A stretch of DNA of 64,000 nucleotides, taken from assembly GCA_963575745.1 (NCBI GenBank), contig CAUYUJ010015305.1, positions 952,991-1,016,990 on the forward strand, given 5' to 3'. The notes beneath the pieces were generated by a model. It saw only the letters and a program-made list of their open reading frames with translations. It made no database searches and was not told the DNA's origin. Below, piece after piece: positions 1 through 11,354 of the stretch (position 1 is the first letter of the stretch; each line of letters starts with the position of its first letter). Source of the stretch: Prorocentrum cordatum (taxonomy: Eukaryota > Sar > Dinophyceae > Prorocentrales > Prorocentraceae). Position numbers and translations under genes: made by a program.

Positions 1-1
1 G

Positions 2-841
2 TTGTACGGGTGCGATCAGCCAGGGTACAGAACGAGGCCGCATCGCCCAAAGGCAGATTGGGAAAGCAGGGAGATCAACGACAGGTATTGGAAGGATCAC
101 GACAGCCCCCCCAGCGACGAGCAAGGAACCCAGGACAACGGCGACCAGTGGGCGAGGGCGGCCGCTCAAGGTCTCGGAGGTCGCGGCAAGGGAGGTCGCG
201 GCAAGGGCGCGCCATGTGGAAGCGTCGGTCACGCTACTGGCGCAGCAGGCGGGGCCGACGGACGTGCCGCAGCAGGTAGTGATGATGGCGCAGCCCGTGG
301 TTCAGACTGAGGTAGTGCTGCAGGTGCCGCCGATGGCTCAGCACGTGGAGCTGACGGAGGAGGCGCCGCAGCTGGCGGCGCAGCGGATGGAGCTGCCAGC
401 GATGCATGCGACCCAATGGAGATGGACTTGGACGCCGTCAGCTGTACTCGGACTAAGCACTACCTCGACGCCATCACGCACGACATGGGCTTGATCAAGA
501 ATGCCCTCGAAGGCGCAACCAAAGGCATGGCGGATCTGAGGTCCGCGTTGGCGGCCATGATTACAAGCAATACGGTGCTGACAACCGAGGTCATGGAGCT
601 CAAGGCCCGCGTCAACCAGTCAATCAATGGGCAGACGGCCATTGAAAGGCAGCTTGCGAACCTAGATACGGTGGTCCAGGGAATGTGCATGAGGGGGCGC
701 CCGCGCCCTGCGCCTCCTGGGCTTTCGCTTTCGGCCAGCACGGGGGCGCTTCCGCCGCGCAACCAGCACGCGGATTCCAGCGACAACCTGGTGCACCAGC
801 CACTTGCGGCTGGACCTTCGCCTTCGGCCACTGCAGAGTAG
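2..841 (+). CDS. Hypothetical protein, Gly/Ala-rich then coiled-coil; one in-frame TGA
   Basis: One plus-strand frame runs from the window edge to the TAG at 839-841 with a single TGA at 308-310. The part before the stop is hydrophilic and contains two GRGKG repeats. The part just after it is a Gly/Ala/Asp-rich linker, and the part from the ATG at 416 (141 residues) has the heptad-like spacing of a coiled coil (about residues 10-95) followed by a Pro/Ser tail. The composition continues unchanged across the TGA, which suggests one ancestral exon carrying a nonsense change. The alternative is that only 416-841 is translated. No family was recognised. The 5' end lies outside the window. Confidence 0.35.
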
Positions 842-2293
842 GGAGCGGCCTGCTCCGTTCTCTGAGTGTACTTTGTGAAGAACAAGACGTTCTGCCTGGC
901 ACCTGGCTGCAGGCGCGCTATATGTTTGTCACGGCGTCGGCGACGCTTCTATGCTATTGTTGTTTCTACGGAAGCAACGACATCTATATTCTATATAACA
1001 GTATGGATATATGCTAAATCAGCATCGACAATTACTGTTACGACTACTCGTATATCTGCTTACACGCTGCGGCCAGAGACCAGGATTTTGTATAATGTAT
1101 AAGAGATGGCGCGCATCTGCTGTTCCAGGACGTCGTCCCAAAATTGGGAATATGACGGCTGGCGGGTCAGCATACATTCGGGTTCGTTTGTTATGCGCCG
1201 ACGCTTTCCTATCTCAAGTTGCGAGCGGCGGCTCGCCAGCAGAGCCGCCTAACGCTCAGCGCTAGAACTGATCTTGTGCGTCGTCTCGGCGCGCCCCAGC
1301 GAGATCTTAGAGCTTAAACCTCTCCCCGCACTTGACCCTCGACCCTCGGCCCCTCCCCATCGACCCTCGGCCCCCAATCCTCAGCCATCGATCCTTCATT
1401 CGTTTAAACCCGCAGGGCTTCATAAGGGGGTATACTCCTACTGCGCATGCAAACCTTGGATTTGGCCAAGTGGCTTGGAGGATTGTGTGTCCAGCTAGCC
1501 AAGGCTAGCCATCATTTGCGACGCAATGGGTTGGAGTTTCGTGTTATAGGCTATTGGATTGAGGCTTCCGATTAGACATTAGACATTAGACATCACTGCT
1601 ACTGCAGTTCCGCCTCGCACCCCAGGATTTTCGTGGTGCGTTATGGGGCGTAGGTGGGTTGGTGGCCTGGTGGTGGCGGGGTGGGTGTGGGGGTGTGGGT
1701 GGAGAGTGGGGAGGGCGTGCGGGATGCGGGGGGTGGGATGGCTCCTTAGGCAGCGACGTTATTGGCAAGCCCATGTGCACAGGAGCGTTTGCCCACACAG
1801 CGAATCGTATTCGCCACGCCGTCTAAGGGGCCACACTAGGGTGTGGTGAGGTGCCAGTGGCACTCTATGCAGCAGGAATGTGAGCTGCCAAGTAAATGTT
1901 ATTTTCCTTAGGCAGCGCTTTGAGTGTAAACTCAGGTTAGATTTTGAGTTAGGCTAGGTATGGAGTTGGCTTATTTGGGGTCGCGGGTGGTGCCCAAGCA
2001 CTGCAGTCGAGCCGAATCCAGAAGAGTTGTCTAGCCGTCTAGCCCCTAGCCATATAGCCGAGTCCTCTCGCTCCGACTCCCTTTGTAACATAGCAATCAG
2101 CAGGCCCCTCTCTCTTTCTCTTCCTCTCCTTCTCCTCCTTCTCATTCTCCTCTTTCCTCTCCCATGGCATCCTCCCTTATCCGTTTCTTCCCCCTCGTCT
2201 ATTCTCACCCCCCTCACCCACCTCCTTCAAGAGGGATCGATAGATGATAGATGATAGAAGGGTAGATATATAGAGTGAGAGAGATGGGGGGTG

Positions 2294-2297
<4 letters not shown>
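842..2297. other. Intergenic, no gene seen
   Basis: No coding-like frame was found. The stretch holds a short run of CGACCCTCGGCC-type degenerate repeats around 1330-1385, a GGTGGG-rich stretch at 1645-1740 and a pyrimidine-rich CTCTTTCTC tract at 2105-2170. No RNA gene was recognised. Confidence 0.5.
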
Positions 2298-2332
<35 letters not shown>

Positions 2333-2532
2333 AAAGGAGGAGGCGGGGGAGGCACATACATGCCACTTGGCACCACCGCCTGCCCTCCGTCCGTGGGCTT
2401 TCGCGGGGAGATGCCCCACACTTGTGGGGCGGCGGGCGGTTAAGCCCCACTTGGGGGCCCACATTCGTGGGCGGCGGTTCGGGGGAGGAGGAGTCGGGGG
2501 ATTAAAGGGGATTCAGGGAGAGAGATGGGGGG

Positions 2533-2623
<91 letters not shown>
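2298..2623. repeat. Two (GA)n microsatellites flanking a hairpin cluster
   Basis: Uninterrupted (GA)n runs lie at about 2298-2330 and 2535-2623. Long open frames across them are artefacts of the dinucleotide repeat. Confidence 0.9.
2413..2472. repeat. Three consecutive short perfect hairpins
   Basis: Three inverted repeats lie within 60 bases: GCCCCAC-ACTT-GTGGGGC at 2413-2430, CCCCA-CT-TGGGG at 2445-2456 and GCCCAC-ATTC-GTGGGC at 2457-2472. The stems share the core CCCAC/GTGGG. They look like a degenerate tandem array of palindromes. Function is unknown. Confidence 0.6.
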
Positions 2624-2626
<3 letters not shown>

Positions 2627-3266
2627 GATGGGACTTCCCCCTGGGCCCTGGGCCCTAGGCATCTCCTCTCGCTCCGACTCCGCGGTGCTGTGTCGCGCGC
2701 TGAGGTTGCGGGCCCCTTGGAGGCGCGGCGCCTGCGGCGTCGCTCGAGGCGCAGCGGTAGATCGGCTGTCGGGGGCATGGCGCTTGCTGGGCCGCGGTTC
2801 GATTTCATGACCAAGGGTGGTGGGTTCAGTTGCCACCGACAGTTTTTTCCGCGAGTCTTGGGCGGCGTCTTGCTCCCGACAGTCATCGGTAGCCCCTGGA
2901 GTTCTCGCGGCCTGTCTGGGGCGTCTGGGTCTCGGGGAGCGGGGGGGCTGGCCGAAAAGAGTGGAGTTTGTCAATCATTGTGCTCGACGTCTCACATAGC
3001 ATTGCGGCTGCAAGACTGCCGCGCAACCTGCGCGCGTTATCTTGGCGCCCTCTTATTCCTTGCATACGCCAGTGTGGTTATCGCCCATCCGGCAAATCCC
3101 CTCCACCCCTTTCCTCCCGCCGCACCCCCACCACTCCCACAGTCATTCAGCAGCAGCCCTGCGCGCTAGAGTCGCCCACGAGAAGAGGGTGGAGGGGGGG
3201 AGTGGGGCGGGGGATGACCACATTGGAGCATACTGTTACAAGTAGCTGAGATCCAGAGTTCGAACC
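2624..3266. other. Intergenic, no convincing gene
   Basis: GC-rich sequence. Short frames overlap here but none has coding-like composition once the adjacent GA repeat is excluded. Confidence 0.4.
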
Positions 3267-3731
3267 ATGGCCCGTTTCTCGAAGCGTTTGCAGGTGCACG
3301 TCTTTCTTATGCAGTTCATGTGGTCTCGGTGTGAACTTGCCGTCGCCAAGCTGGACGGGGGCAACTCTACGATCGCAGAGATGAGCATGACGAGCTTCAT
3401 GAACATACTTTTCATGATGAGTTGCGCGAGCAGCTTCGTGATCGGATTCGTTCTCGGATGGAAGTTCAGAGCGTTGTTTGAGCCAGATGTGAAGGAGACC
3501 AGGGAGGAGAAGCATGACGAAGATAAGCGCTCTGACTCGGACGTCAAACCAGTATCAAATGGCCTCAAGGAGGCAGTCAATTCACGCGGTGCCAACGTGA
3601 TTCGACAGTTTACCATCAACAGCCTTCGCCAACAGGTACCTAAGACGAACGGAGACACATCGGGATCGAACGAAGATCTAGTGAACAGGCCCATCCAGAT
3701 GAGGGGGCTCGAGCGCAACAAAAATCATTAG
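3267..3731 (+). CDS. Hypothetical small protein with one membrane segment
   Basis: This frame encodes 154 residues from the ATG at 3267. A hydrophobic stretch at about residues 40-66 (FMNILFMMSC...FVIGFVLGW) would span a membrane once. It is followed by a charged, Lys/Glu/Asp-rich tail, so a type II-like small membrane protein is possible. Composition is protein-like and contains no simple repeat, which is why it is kept. Similar hydrophobic-plus-acidic segments occur between domains of dinoflagellate retroelement polyproteins (from memory), so this may be a polyprotein fragment rather than a host gene. No spliced-leader relic is visible upstream. Confidence 0.4.
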   Translation: MARFSKRLQVHVFLMQFMWSRCELAVAKLDGGNSTIAEMSMTSFMNILFMMSCASSFVIGFVLGWKFRALFEPDVKETREEKHDEDKRSDSDVKPVSNGLKEAVNSRGANVIRQFTINSLRQQVPKTNGDTSGSNEDLVNRPIQMRGLERNKNH

Positions 3732-4631
3732 GAATCTTCGCAGCACAGCGGCCAATTCGGACTTCGAGCCAGCAGCCAGCACCCTATAGCATTGTATTAT
3801 GCCGCAATTAGATGTGCAACGCTTCCTATCATGAGGAGGCGCGCTCTGATAGTTATAATTAAGGGTGCTGTTGCTGGGGGCTGGGCCGGATTAGAGAGAT
3901 GTCGCCCAGGCTACATGCCAGGTGATTTGAATGGTTCTGTTCGGGTATTGCTTATGGCCAACGTGCAGACATTGTCGAAACATCCATTGTGGAACGGTAC
4001 CGAGGCGATCCGCTTTTGATTGAAAAAACATTGGGTGTTGGCCTGTGGCCCGTGGTCCGCGCGCGGTACCATGGTTTGGCAGTTGCGCCCTGAATACTAA
4101 GTTCCTAAGCCATAAGCCATGAGGGCCAGCAAGGCGTGGCGTCCAAGCTCGTGGGTTGCGGGTCCCCATGGGCGCGCCTCCGTCGCAGCCTGATTGGTTC
4201 GGGGCGCGTTGTTTCAGTCCGCGAGCAAGTGCCCAGTCTGGCACGGTGTGCATATACATTTCCGAGCTTTGATCGGTCAGCTAGCCGCGTCGGCCATGGG
4301 TGGGTCGGCTCGGCGCGCGCCGACGCATGCCGCGGCGCAGAAGGGCGGCGTTCGCAGGGTACTCCAGGCGCAGTCTGCCCGCGGAGGCGGCCGAGGCGGC
4401 GGCCGAGGTGGCCCGCGCCGTCGCCTAGGCACTGGTGCTCGCACCTGCGACTTGCGCGGCAAGTCCGACAGGGATTGTCGGGCCTGAACCGCCCTACCCC
4501 TACCCCCTACCCACTGCGTGCCTACCCCAACCCATTGTTACCCCCAACCCGCGGGGGTCACCAGGGACACATCGGGCGGTAACGACAACTGTGGTTAGGT
4601 TTGTAGCGATGGTGAGAGGGGGGTCGTAGCT
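3732..4631. other. Intergenic, no gene seen
   Basis: GC-rich sequence with CCTACCCC-type degenerate repeats at about 4490-4545. No coding-like frame. Confidence 0.4.
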
Positions 4632-4671
4632 TTGCCCGCCTCGCGCGCCCAAGGGGATCGCGCTCCTCGAT

Positions 4672-7600
4672 GTGGCCGCCGAGAACGCGGATATCCGCAT
4701 CGGGCTCCTCGTGGAGGGCGACAAGGCGTGCGATGGTTGCGCGCAGTGGGCTTCGAAGGAAGTGCCGAACCTGACCTGGGCGCAGATCGTCAAACACCTC
4801 GGCGCAGGCGGCATGGGCGATCTGTTCGATAACCACCCCGTGCTGGGCACCGCGACGCCGCATCTGCACGAGCGCAGCCTGCAGCTGTTCGAGAACAACC
4901 ACGTGGGGCACGAGATGTACACGAACTGTTCGGCTCTCACTGAGGGTGGCGTGACCAGGCTATACGAGAAGAGCCCAAAGACGTGAAGTTAGTCCCTCAT
5001 TTGGTTCCGCACCGCCCGAAGCCGCTGATCATATACCCTGTGAAGTTGCCTGCTGGCGTCAAGGAAGACTACCACCCAGTGCTGAAGATCTTCCACAAGA
5101 CCTCGATGGGATACGCTGCAGGCGCGTTCAAGGCTTAAGCAGCTGAGCTGTTCCAAAAGCACGGGCAGGTTCTGTTCACGGCAACCGTTAAGTCGAAGGA
5201 CGACGAGGACGCAAAGGACGACCCTTCCAACACCTTCAACAGGGGCGTCTACGCGGCCATCCCGAGCCACAGTGACATCACCAAGCGCAAGGAGAAGGTG
5301 CTTGAGAAGGCGCGGAGGTGTGCGAAGCTGCCTCGTGCAGACCAGCAGGAGGGGGACTCCAGCGAGCAGGAGTCCCTCGCCGAGGAGTTAGCAGCTGCAG
5401 CGTCCGCCGCGGCTGGGGGGGCGGGAGATCCAGCCGCCTCATCGCTCGGGTCTGTCCCCCCTCTCACGGTCGAAAGGCTCCCCCAGCACGGCAACGCGGG
5501 AACTGGCGAGAACCTGGGCCCAGAGGCGCTGCGCCCGAGCGGAAGTGACATCGGTGCGCTGCTCAACAAAAGCAGCCCAGGCGACAAGAGGAAGGCGGGA
5601 GATCCTTCGCCAGGGTCGGTCAAAAGCATGAGGACAACGTTTTCCGCGGTGGTTGATGAGCTCGGTGCGAACCCCCACACCCTCGGCACCAAGGAGTACT
5701 GGATCTACGAGTTGGCTTATTCACGCGGGTTCAATGGCTGCAAAACTGGCAGGGCTGAGCATCAGGCGAAGCAGTTGTTGACGAAGCTGAACGGGGCCGA
5801 AAAGAAGACTCTCCAGAAGCATATCGACCTATTCAACAAGTCGAAGCTGTTCTCCGAGGAGGCCTCTACGAACGTCGACGACCAGGAGCTGATCGACGCG
5901 TGGAACGACCTCCAGAAGGCCGGGGCCGTGCTGACCCCGAAAGCCCTCAGGGGCCTCGCGAAGCGCAACGTGATGGGCCTGTGGCGCCAGGCCAACCATC
6001 AGGGGGGCAGTGGTGCCGCCGCGCGCAAGCGAGACCTCGCGAAGCAGTTCCTGACCGCGTGCGTGGTCTGGGGATTCGACGATAATGTGGTCAAACAGGT
6101 GGATGACCCAACAAAGGTGACGCTGGTGCAGGGCTGCTTGCACGACATCGACGTCGCCTCTACGTTCGTCGAGACGGTCTTCTCCGACACGTTCTCAAAC
6201 TGGCTGGCCGCAGGTGCCGCGTCCGCTGAGGACGCCGTCTTGTTCTGCGAACTTGCTGACGAAGTGTTCAGCTCCTTGCCAGGGGACGCGAACCTTGGGG
6301 AGGCGGCTGCCAGTTCTTCTTGGAGGCAACTACTGTCGTTCGCTTGCTGGTCGCACTGCACTTGAAGGCCATCGGTAAAGATACGGACCTGACGATCTTC
6401 GCCGATGCCCACGTCCTCGACAAGGAGGCGAAGAGGACGACTGGTAACGCTTCGGTGATGCAGGTCATTGGCCAGGTCTTATTCACGTCAGCGGGCGGGT
6501 ATTGGGAGGCAAAGTTGAAGTGGGCTATCGACACCTCGGACGCGATCAGGATCCACGGGCCGCAGCTGAAGCAGATGCTGATTGACCTGGATGGCATCAA
6601 CGGCATTGTCCCCCCGAAAGAGGTACACGCAATCACCATGATCAAAATCGCGAAGGACATCCCTTATTTCGAGGTCGACCTCTACGATGGCGCATGCGAT
6701 GCCGCTAAGAACGAGCTGTGGGCCAAGGCCTGCAGGATGGCAGAATCAGTAGTGGCTGCCAAACCGTCCGCGCCCGCCACCGATGACGACAGCCCTAGCA
6801 TGATGGCGCTCCAGCAGTGGAAGTTTCTGTTCAAGGAGCTCACCAAGCTCTTCCAGACTAACGAGCACGTCGAGCGCGCTGGCCGCGCCATCACCGCGAA
6901 TATTGTAGATGTGAGCGAGCATGACAGATTCGTTCAGCTCGGGTCGTCCATCGACAATTGTGCCCCTGCCGACGAAAGCTCAACGGTTTCCTTAATGACG
7001 TCGGTCAAGGATAACCAGTCCAAGGAGTTTCCCGAATATGTCAAGGTTAAATGCCTTGCGCTGTTCAAAAGGATTGTCGGTAGTGTATTCACTGATGGGC
7101 CGACTTCGCTGTACACGGATACCGATAGCCGCATCTTCCAGTGTTTGGATATGGTCGCAGAGAAAGTTCCGAGTCAGGATTGGCATTCCTCAACGCATCT
7201 CGGCGCGATGATCCACTCTTGCTGGCCGGTGCTGCAGCTGAAAAACGCCATCGCCGCGGAGCTTGGCGAGGACGCCGACCTGGCTAGCGATGTCGCCGAG
7301 CAGAGGGGCAATGACCTCTGCCGCATGGTCAGTAAAGCGAAGGCGCACTTCAAGCCGCTGGCGCTGGACGCCGTCGTGGAGAACGCTTCGCCCAACTTGG
7401 CGACGCTGCTCCAGGAGCGCGGCGACTTCTGCGGCAGCATCGGGGAGGCCATCCGCAAAAAAAAGCACACCGCGGATGTTGTCGAGCAGGGCTTCAGCCT
7501 GTGCAAGGCAATCGACGAGACCAACGGGTGCACGGATTGGGTGAGCAATAAATCAAAGGCGGGTGCGCTACCAGAGCTGCTCGTGTTCTACGAGAGGGGC

Positions 7601-7939
7601 ATGAAGGACGCGCCGACCCACAAGTGGCAGGACAAGCTTGCATTGCTCGAGGACGCCTTCGCGACCTTGCAGCAGAAATCAGCAACTTTCGGGCTTGACT
7701 ACAAAGGCGCCGACGAGGAGGTTACTGAGACGCCGACGGCCGCCAAGCAGATCAAGAGCCGCATCAGTGAATGCGAGTTGCGCGCGTCCTTCGCCAACCC
7801 GACGCTCGTGGGCAACAAGATTTCACTGGGGAGCGCGATGGTGGCAACGCAGAACAAGCTTCGCAAATGGGAGCTCACGCCCGACGACATCGACCCGCTG
7901 CTCGTCACGCGGTATCGCGACGCACTGCGCATGAAGTAG
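4672..7939 (+). pseudogene. Broken gene for a large unknown soluble protein (~1,080 codons)
   Basis: Protein-like sequence without simple repeats runs continuously but in three frames: 4672-4986, then about 4983-6365 (interrupted by TAA at 5136-5138), then about 6320-7939. At least two frameshifts and one nonsense codon therefore separate the pieces. The layout is an N-terminal ~200-residue region with Cys/His positions (ACDGC near 4722), a charged Ala/Glu/Ser-rich linker (about 5290-5640), a long helical region and a C-terminus ending in RYRDALRMK. No known domain is recognised. The architecture (Cys-containing N-terminus with a G-N/D-LF-D/G-N motif, acidic linker, long helical body) resembles the minus-strand genes at 52.7-56.3 and 58.1-62.7 kb, so it may be a distant paralogue; this is inference. 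The codon pattern suggests fairly recent loss. Confidence 0.55.
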
Positions 7940-8549
7940 GCCGCGAGCCGTTCACGCAGCTGTTCGGAACGCGATGGCGTTGCTCTCGGATGCGACGCTT
8001 CCAGCCAGAGATCGGGCGGGAGGGGCGAGTCGGATGACGAGCAGGAGGGCGAGAATGAGAAGCGCAATGAGGGATGCAACGACAGGCGGGGGGGGGGGGG
8101 GCTCGATAAACGCAGGTCTCACCCATGTGCAGCAGGCTGGTTTTGTTTGAAGGCCAGAACGAGTTCTGGTGGGTCGACCCGCCCAGGGGGTACCTGGGGA
8201 CGCTATGCGTCTAGCGCGTATGTGAAATGAACAACTGCCGCGCCGTCATCGGCGTTCGCGCCACCGTCCTTCGATCCTTACTCACAGTCCTCCGTTTCCC
8301 TTCTTCTGGCCTATTCATCGTGCCCGCCCTCCTTGCCCTATTCCTGATGTTCCTCTCGGCATCCCTCGTCCCTCATCCTTCTCATCTCACCGCCCCTGTC
8401 GAAACGTAATTATTGACGCTTCGCGTAACCCCGCCAGCCCATGCAGAAGCCCTGCCCATGTGCCGACGGGAAATGGCAAGAATGGGCACACATAGCGAAC
8501 CAAAAATGGCAAAGAGAGGAGGGTGGTCAGGGTGTTGGAGTCCTCTCTG
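7940..8549. other. Intergenic, no gene seen
   Basis: Contains a poly-G run near 8088-8101. No coding-like frame. Confidence 0.4.
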
Positions 8550-9160
8550 AGCTCCGTTGGATTGTCTTGGGGCCCTATCGATGTTTTTTGAGGGGGTGGG
8601 GTATTGGGGCCCTCTTGAAGCCATCTTGGGGCTCCTTGTGGGGGCTTCTTGGGGGACCTGGAGGGTCTCTTGGGGCCGCAGTGGAGTGTGTAGGTGAAGT
8701 GTTTTTTTGGGGGGGGGGGGGGGGTCCTCCCGTGGTGCCCCCCCCCCCCATCTGGTGCCATCGAGATAGCCTCTTGGGGCGTTATTGGGTCTCTCTTGGG
8801 GCGCTGTTGGGCGCTCGTCGGGCCGTCTCGGGGGTTTCCTGTGCCCTTTTCTCCGGGCATTCGTTGGCCATATTGACGCCATCTTGAGGCACCAGAACCG
8901 CATCGGAAGAGAAACTGCGGGAAAGCAAAACTCAGATTTTGGCCCATGTGTTTGGTATGTTTCGGCATCTCGGGGAGGTCCCGAGGGGTCTCCAAGAGCA
9001 CCTGCAGCCGTCTTGTGGCCCTCGTGAGGCATCTTGGAAGCATGATGCAGCTCATCTTGAGCGACCTTGCACTGTATTGAGCCATCTTGGGCAATCTTGG
9101 AGCATCGCAGGCCCTCTTAGAGCCATCTTGGACCATCTTGGGCGTTCCAGCCCCTCGAGG
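8550..9160. repeat. Degenerate GCCATCTTGGGGC-type repeat tract
   Basis: Variants of GCC(A/G)TCTTGG(G/A) recur every ~15-40 bases (for example near 8620, 8875, 9045, 9080 and 9125), together with poly-G and poly-C runs near 8706-8750. The 295-codon minus-strand frame across this tract is repeat-driven and is not called. The same motif reappears at 34740-34770 and 36640-36770. Confidence 0.5.
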
Positions 9161-9479
9161 GGACCCCGTCCAGGTCCAGGGGAGGGGTAGGGGGAGGGGT
9201 AAACCCCTTACCGAAGGGGAAGAAGGGGTTGTGGAATAGGAAAGAGGGACATCGTTAGACGGCCTGTCGCCCAAGGGGCTGGCGGGTTCATACCTCTACG
9301 CAGCCACTTCCTGGTGGCCGTCATTCTCACACTCGTGCTTCTCCTCTCGTTCAGGTCCCAACGGTATGGTTTCAATGCAGACGCGGTCACTTAAAATCAA
9401 ATGGGCGCCTCGCTCGATACATCACCGCCACTTGGCCTCGAACGGGCGAGTGACCCCCCTCCCTGGTGGCTTCCTCTTG

Positions 9480-9660
9480 GGGTGTGTCTGAGCGTGAATC
9501 CAGCGCGCGGGTCTGAGTGTGAACCGTGTGGTGGTGAGGTGCCTGCATATGGTTGGGTCGGAGTGTGGGTGGGTCAGAGTGTAAGTGGGTCCTAGCGCGA
9601 GTGGGTCTGGGAGCGAGTGAGTCGGACCGCGAGCAAAACAAGCGCGACCGAGTCTGAACG
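9480..9660. repeat. Degenerate GAGTGGGTC-type tract
   Basis: A degenerate GAGTG(G/T)GTC-type motif repeats along this stretch. No gene. Confidence 0.35.
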
Positions 9661-9738
9661 TGGGTAAGTCTGGAGCAATCGGCGGATCATGTCTTGGTTA
9701 TGGCTTTCGCCGCAACCGCCGTGATCCGCGGTGCTGCG

Positions 9739-9907
9739 GGGTGTCGCCCCGTTCCTCCGCCGCGCGCGGCCCCGTTGGAGTTAGGGAGTGGGGCTCTCGC
9801 CCTCGCCGCCGCGCGCGGCCCCTCGGAGTATCGAGGCATCTGCCGAGTTAGCTTATAGCTGTAGGCTGGCTAGGAGCAGGGCTTTCGCCCCCCCCGCCGC
9901 GCGCGGC
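9739..9907. repeat. Three copies of a GC palindrome module
   Basis: The perfect 12-base palindrome GCCGCGCGCGGC occurs at 9759-9770, 9808-9819 and 9896-9907. Each is preceded by a GGG-rich segment ending in TCGCCCC (GGGCTCTCGCCC at 9791, GGGCTTTCGCCC at 9879) and followed by CCCCxTTGGAG or CCCCTCGGAG. The repeated order of motifs shows a module rather than chance GC richness. Confidence 0.6.
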
Positions 9908-10589
9908 CCCGTTGGACATGGATCTAAAGGCAGTTTTGGCGTCAATACATCAGAGTCGGGCCAGGAAAAAAGGTGCGTTTCGGGTAGACTTAGGACGGAG
10001 TAGGAACATGACTATGACAGGCCAGCCATGGGAAGGAATGGGTAGGAGTATGACAAGGACCAGGGACCGGGGGCCGCCAGGGGTATAAGGAAACGCGAAC
10101 TAATATATTCACGGTTTCCCCCTCCGCCCGCCACCCCCATCTTAAACTCGATATCGCGTAGGTGATGCAACAGTCTTAGAATACGCGCACAATGTTTCGT
10201 TTCCCGGGTGGTCAAACACGTTGTTCACATTGCCGCAACCACTTGTTATTTCATTTAAACACCAGCGGTTATCATACGTCACAAGATTGTACGTGTGCTA
10301 AGTTATGTTTCGGATAGAGACACCGGGGTATGATGTCGTGTTATGTGGTGTTGGCGCGGTCACGTTATCATGTTGTGTTGTTCTATGCTGGGCCGTGCTA
10401 TGCCGTGTACCGCTGTCATGAATAGATGCGGCCCTGGGGCATCGATCAGAAGACTTAGTTTTACAATAGGATTGTTTGATAATTCCCAAAGTATTTTTGG
10501 AGTATTTTAACATAAGTGTCCAAAGTGCATTCTGGGAGCATTTCTTGAGTATGATCAACGTTTCCTTGGTTTTGCAGTGTGAGGCGGCC
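9908..10589. other. Intergenic, AT-richer, no gene seen
   Basis: Lower GC than its surroundings, with TGTTGTG/CCGTGC alternations at 10335-10420. No coding-like frame. Confidence 0.4.
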
Positions 10590-10745
10590 TTTGTCGCATA
10601 CAATTCTAAGAACCTTTTGTGGCTCCCACGGAATGTTCTTAGAACATTTCTGGATGGGACTGTCTTGGTTTAACACATCATGTTACCGTTCTAAGAACAT
10701 TGTTGCCGTTATTAGAACATTTTTGGGCTCTAAGAACATTTCGTG
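10590..10745. repeat. Cluster of TTCTAAGAACATT palindromes
   Basis: Five variants of (G)TTCT(T/A)AGAAC, each an inverted repeat and most followed by ATT, occur near 10601, 10632, 10688, 10711 and 10728. They look like a short palindromic repeat cluster. Function is unknown. Confidence 0.5.
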
Positions 10746-11354
10746 GTAGGACAATAGGAATGCCAGGACGGTCGGCCCCTGCTCAACACTCACGCCGCAT
10801 CTTCGGGGGACCTCGCCTGTCCCCCAATTCGGTGTCTTCTCTGGTGCCCGACGCGGGCTCGATGCGGACTCAGCGAGGATTTGGCCTGGGTCCGACGCGG
10901 ATGCGGCACGGCCTCGACGCGGATTCGACGAGCTCGACACGGATTCGACGCGGACAGGGACGTGGATAGAACAGACAAGGTCCCCCGAAGATGCAACACA
11001 ACGATCTTGGCCAGGCCCGTCCTGAGCCCACGATCGGTGCACAGGCCTTCCTGGCCAAGCCAGCAAGGCGTGTGCGCCGATCCTGGGCCCAGGATCGGAT
11101 TGTCCTGGCCAGGATCGGTGCATGCGTGTACAGCTGGCGCCCTCCTGTTTCTCGGTGCGTGCCGGTCTGCTTCGAGCCCCCTCGCCGCCTGCGGTGTCTG
11201 GGCAACTGGCTGGGCTCCTCATGCTTGTCGTCCAGCTTCCCCCTTGCATCCACATGCGGTCGGACCGAGGTATACGATCTAGGTCGGTTCGGGGAGGGCA
11301 CCCTGATGTTCTTTGTGTCCGCTGGATCTTGTTGTGCATCCTGGGGGAGGGCAC
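10746..11354. other. Intergenic with GGATTCGACGCG and CAGGATCGG repeats
   Basis: Degenerate repeats of GACGCGGATTCGAC (10880-10965) and of CCAGGATCGG / CCACGATCGG (11020-11125). Open frames on both strands follow the repeats; no gene is called. Confidence 0.4.

Noticed and set aside
2525-3169. 214-codon frame beginning with Glu-Arg repeats
   Set aside because: Starts in the GA microsatellite and continues into unrelated GC-rich sequence without coding features.
4625-4655. Leader-like GTCGTAGCTTTGCC ... GCCCAAG upstream of the 4672 pseudogene
   Set aside because: Only the first and last few bases match the spliced leader and the spacing is wrong.
8387-9274. 295-codon minus-strand frame
   Set aside because: Driven by GCCATCTTGG-type repeats and poly-G/C runs; Pro/Arg-rich with no domain-like segment.
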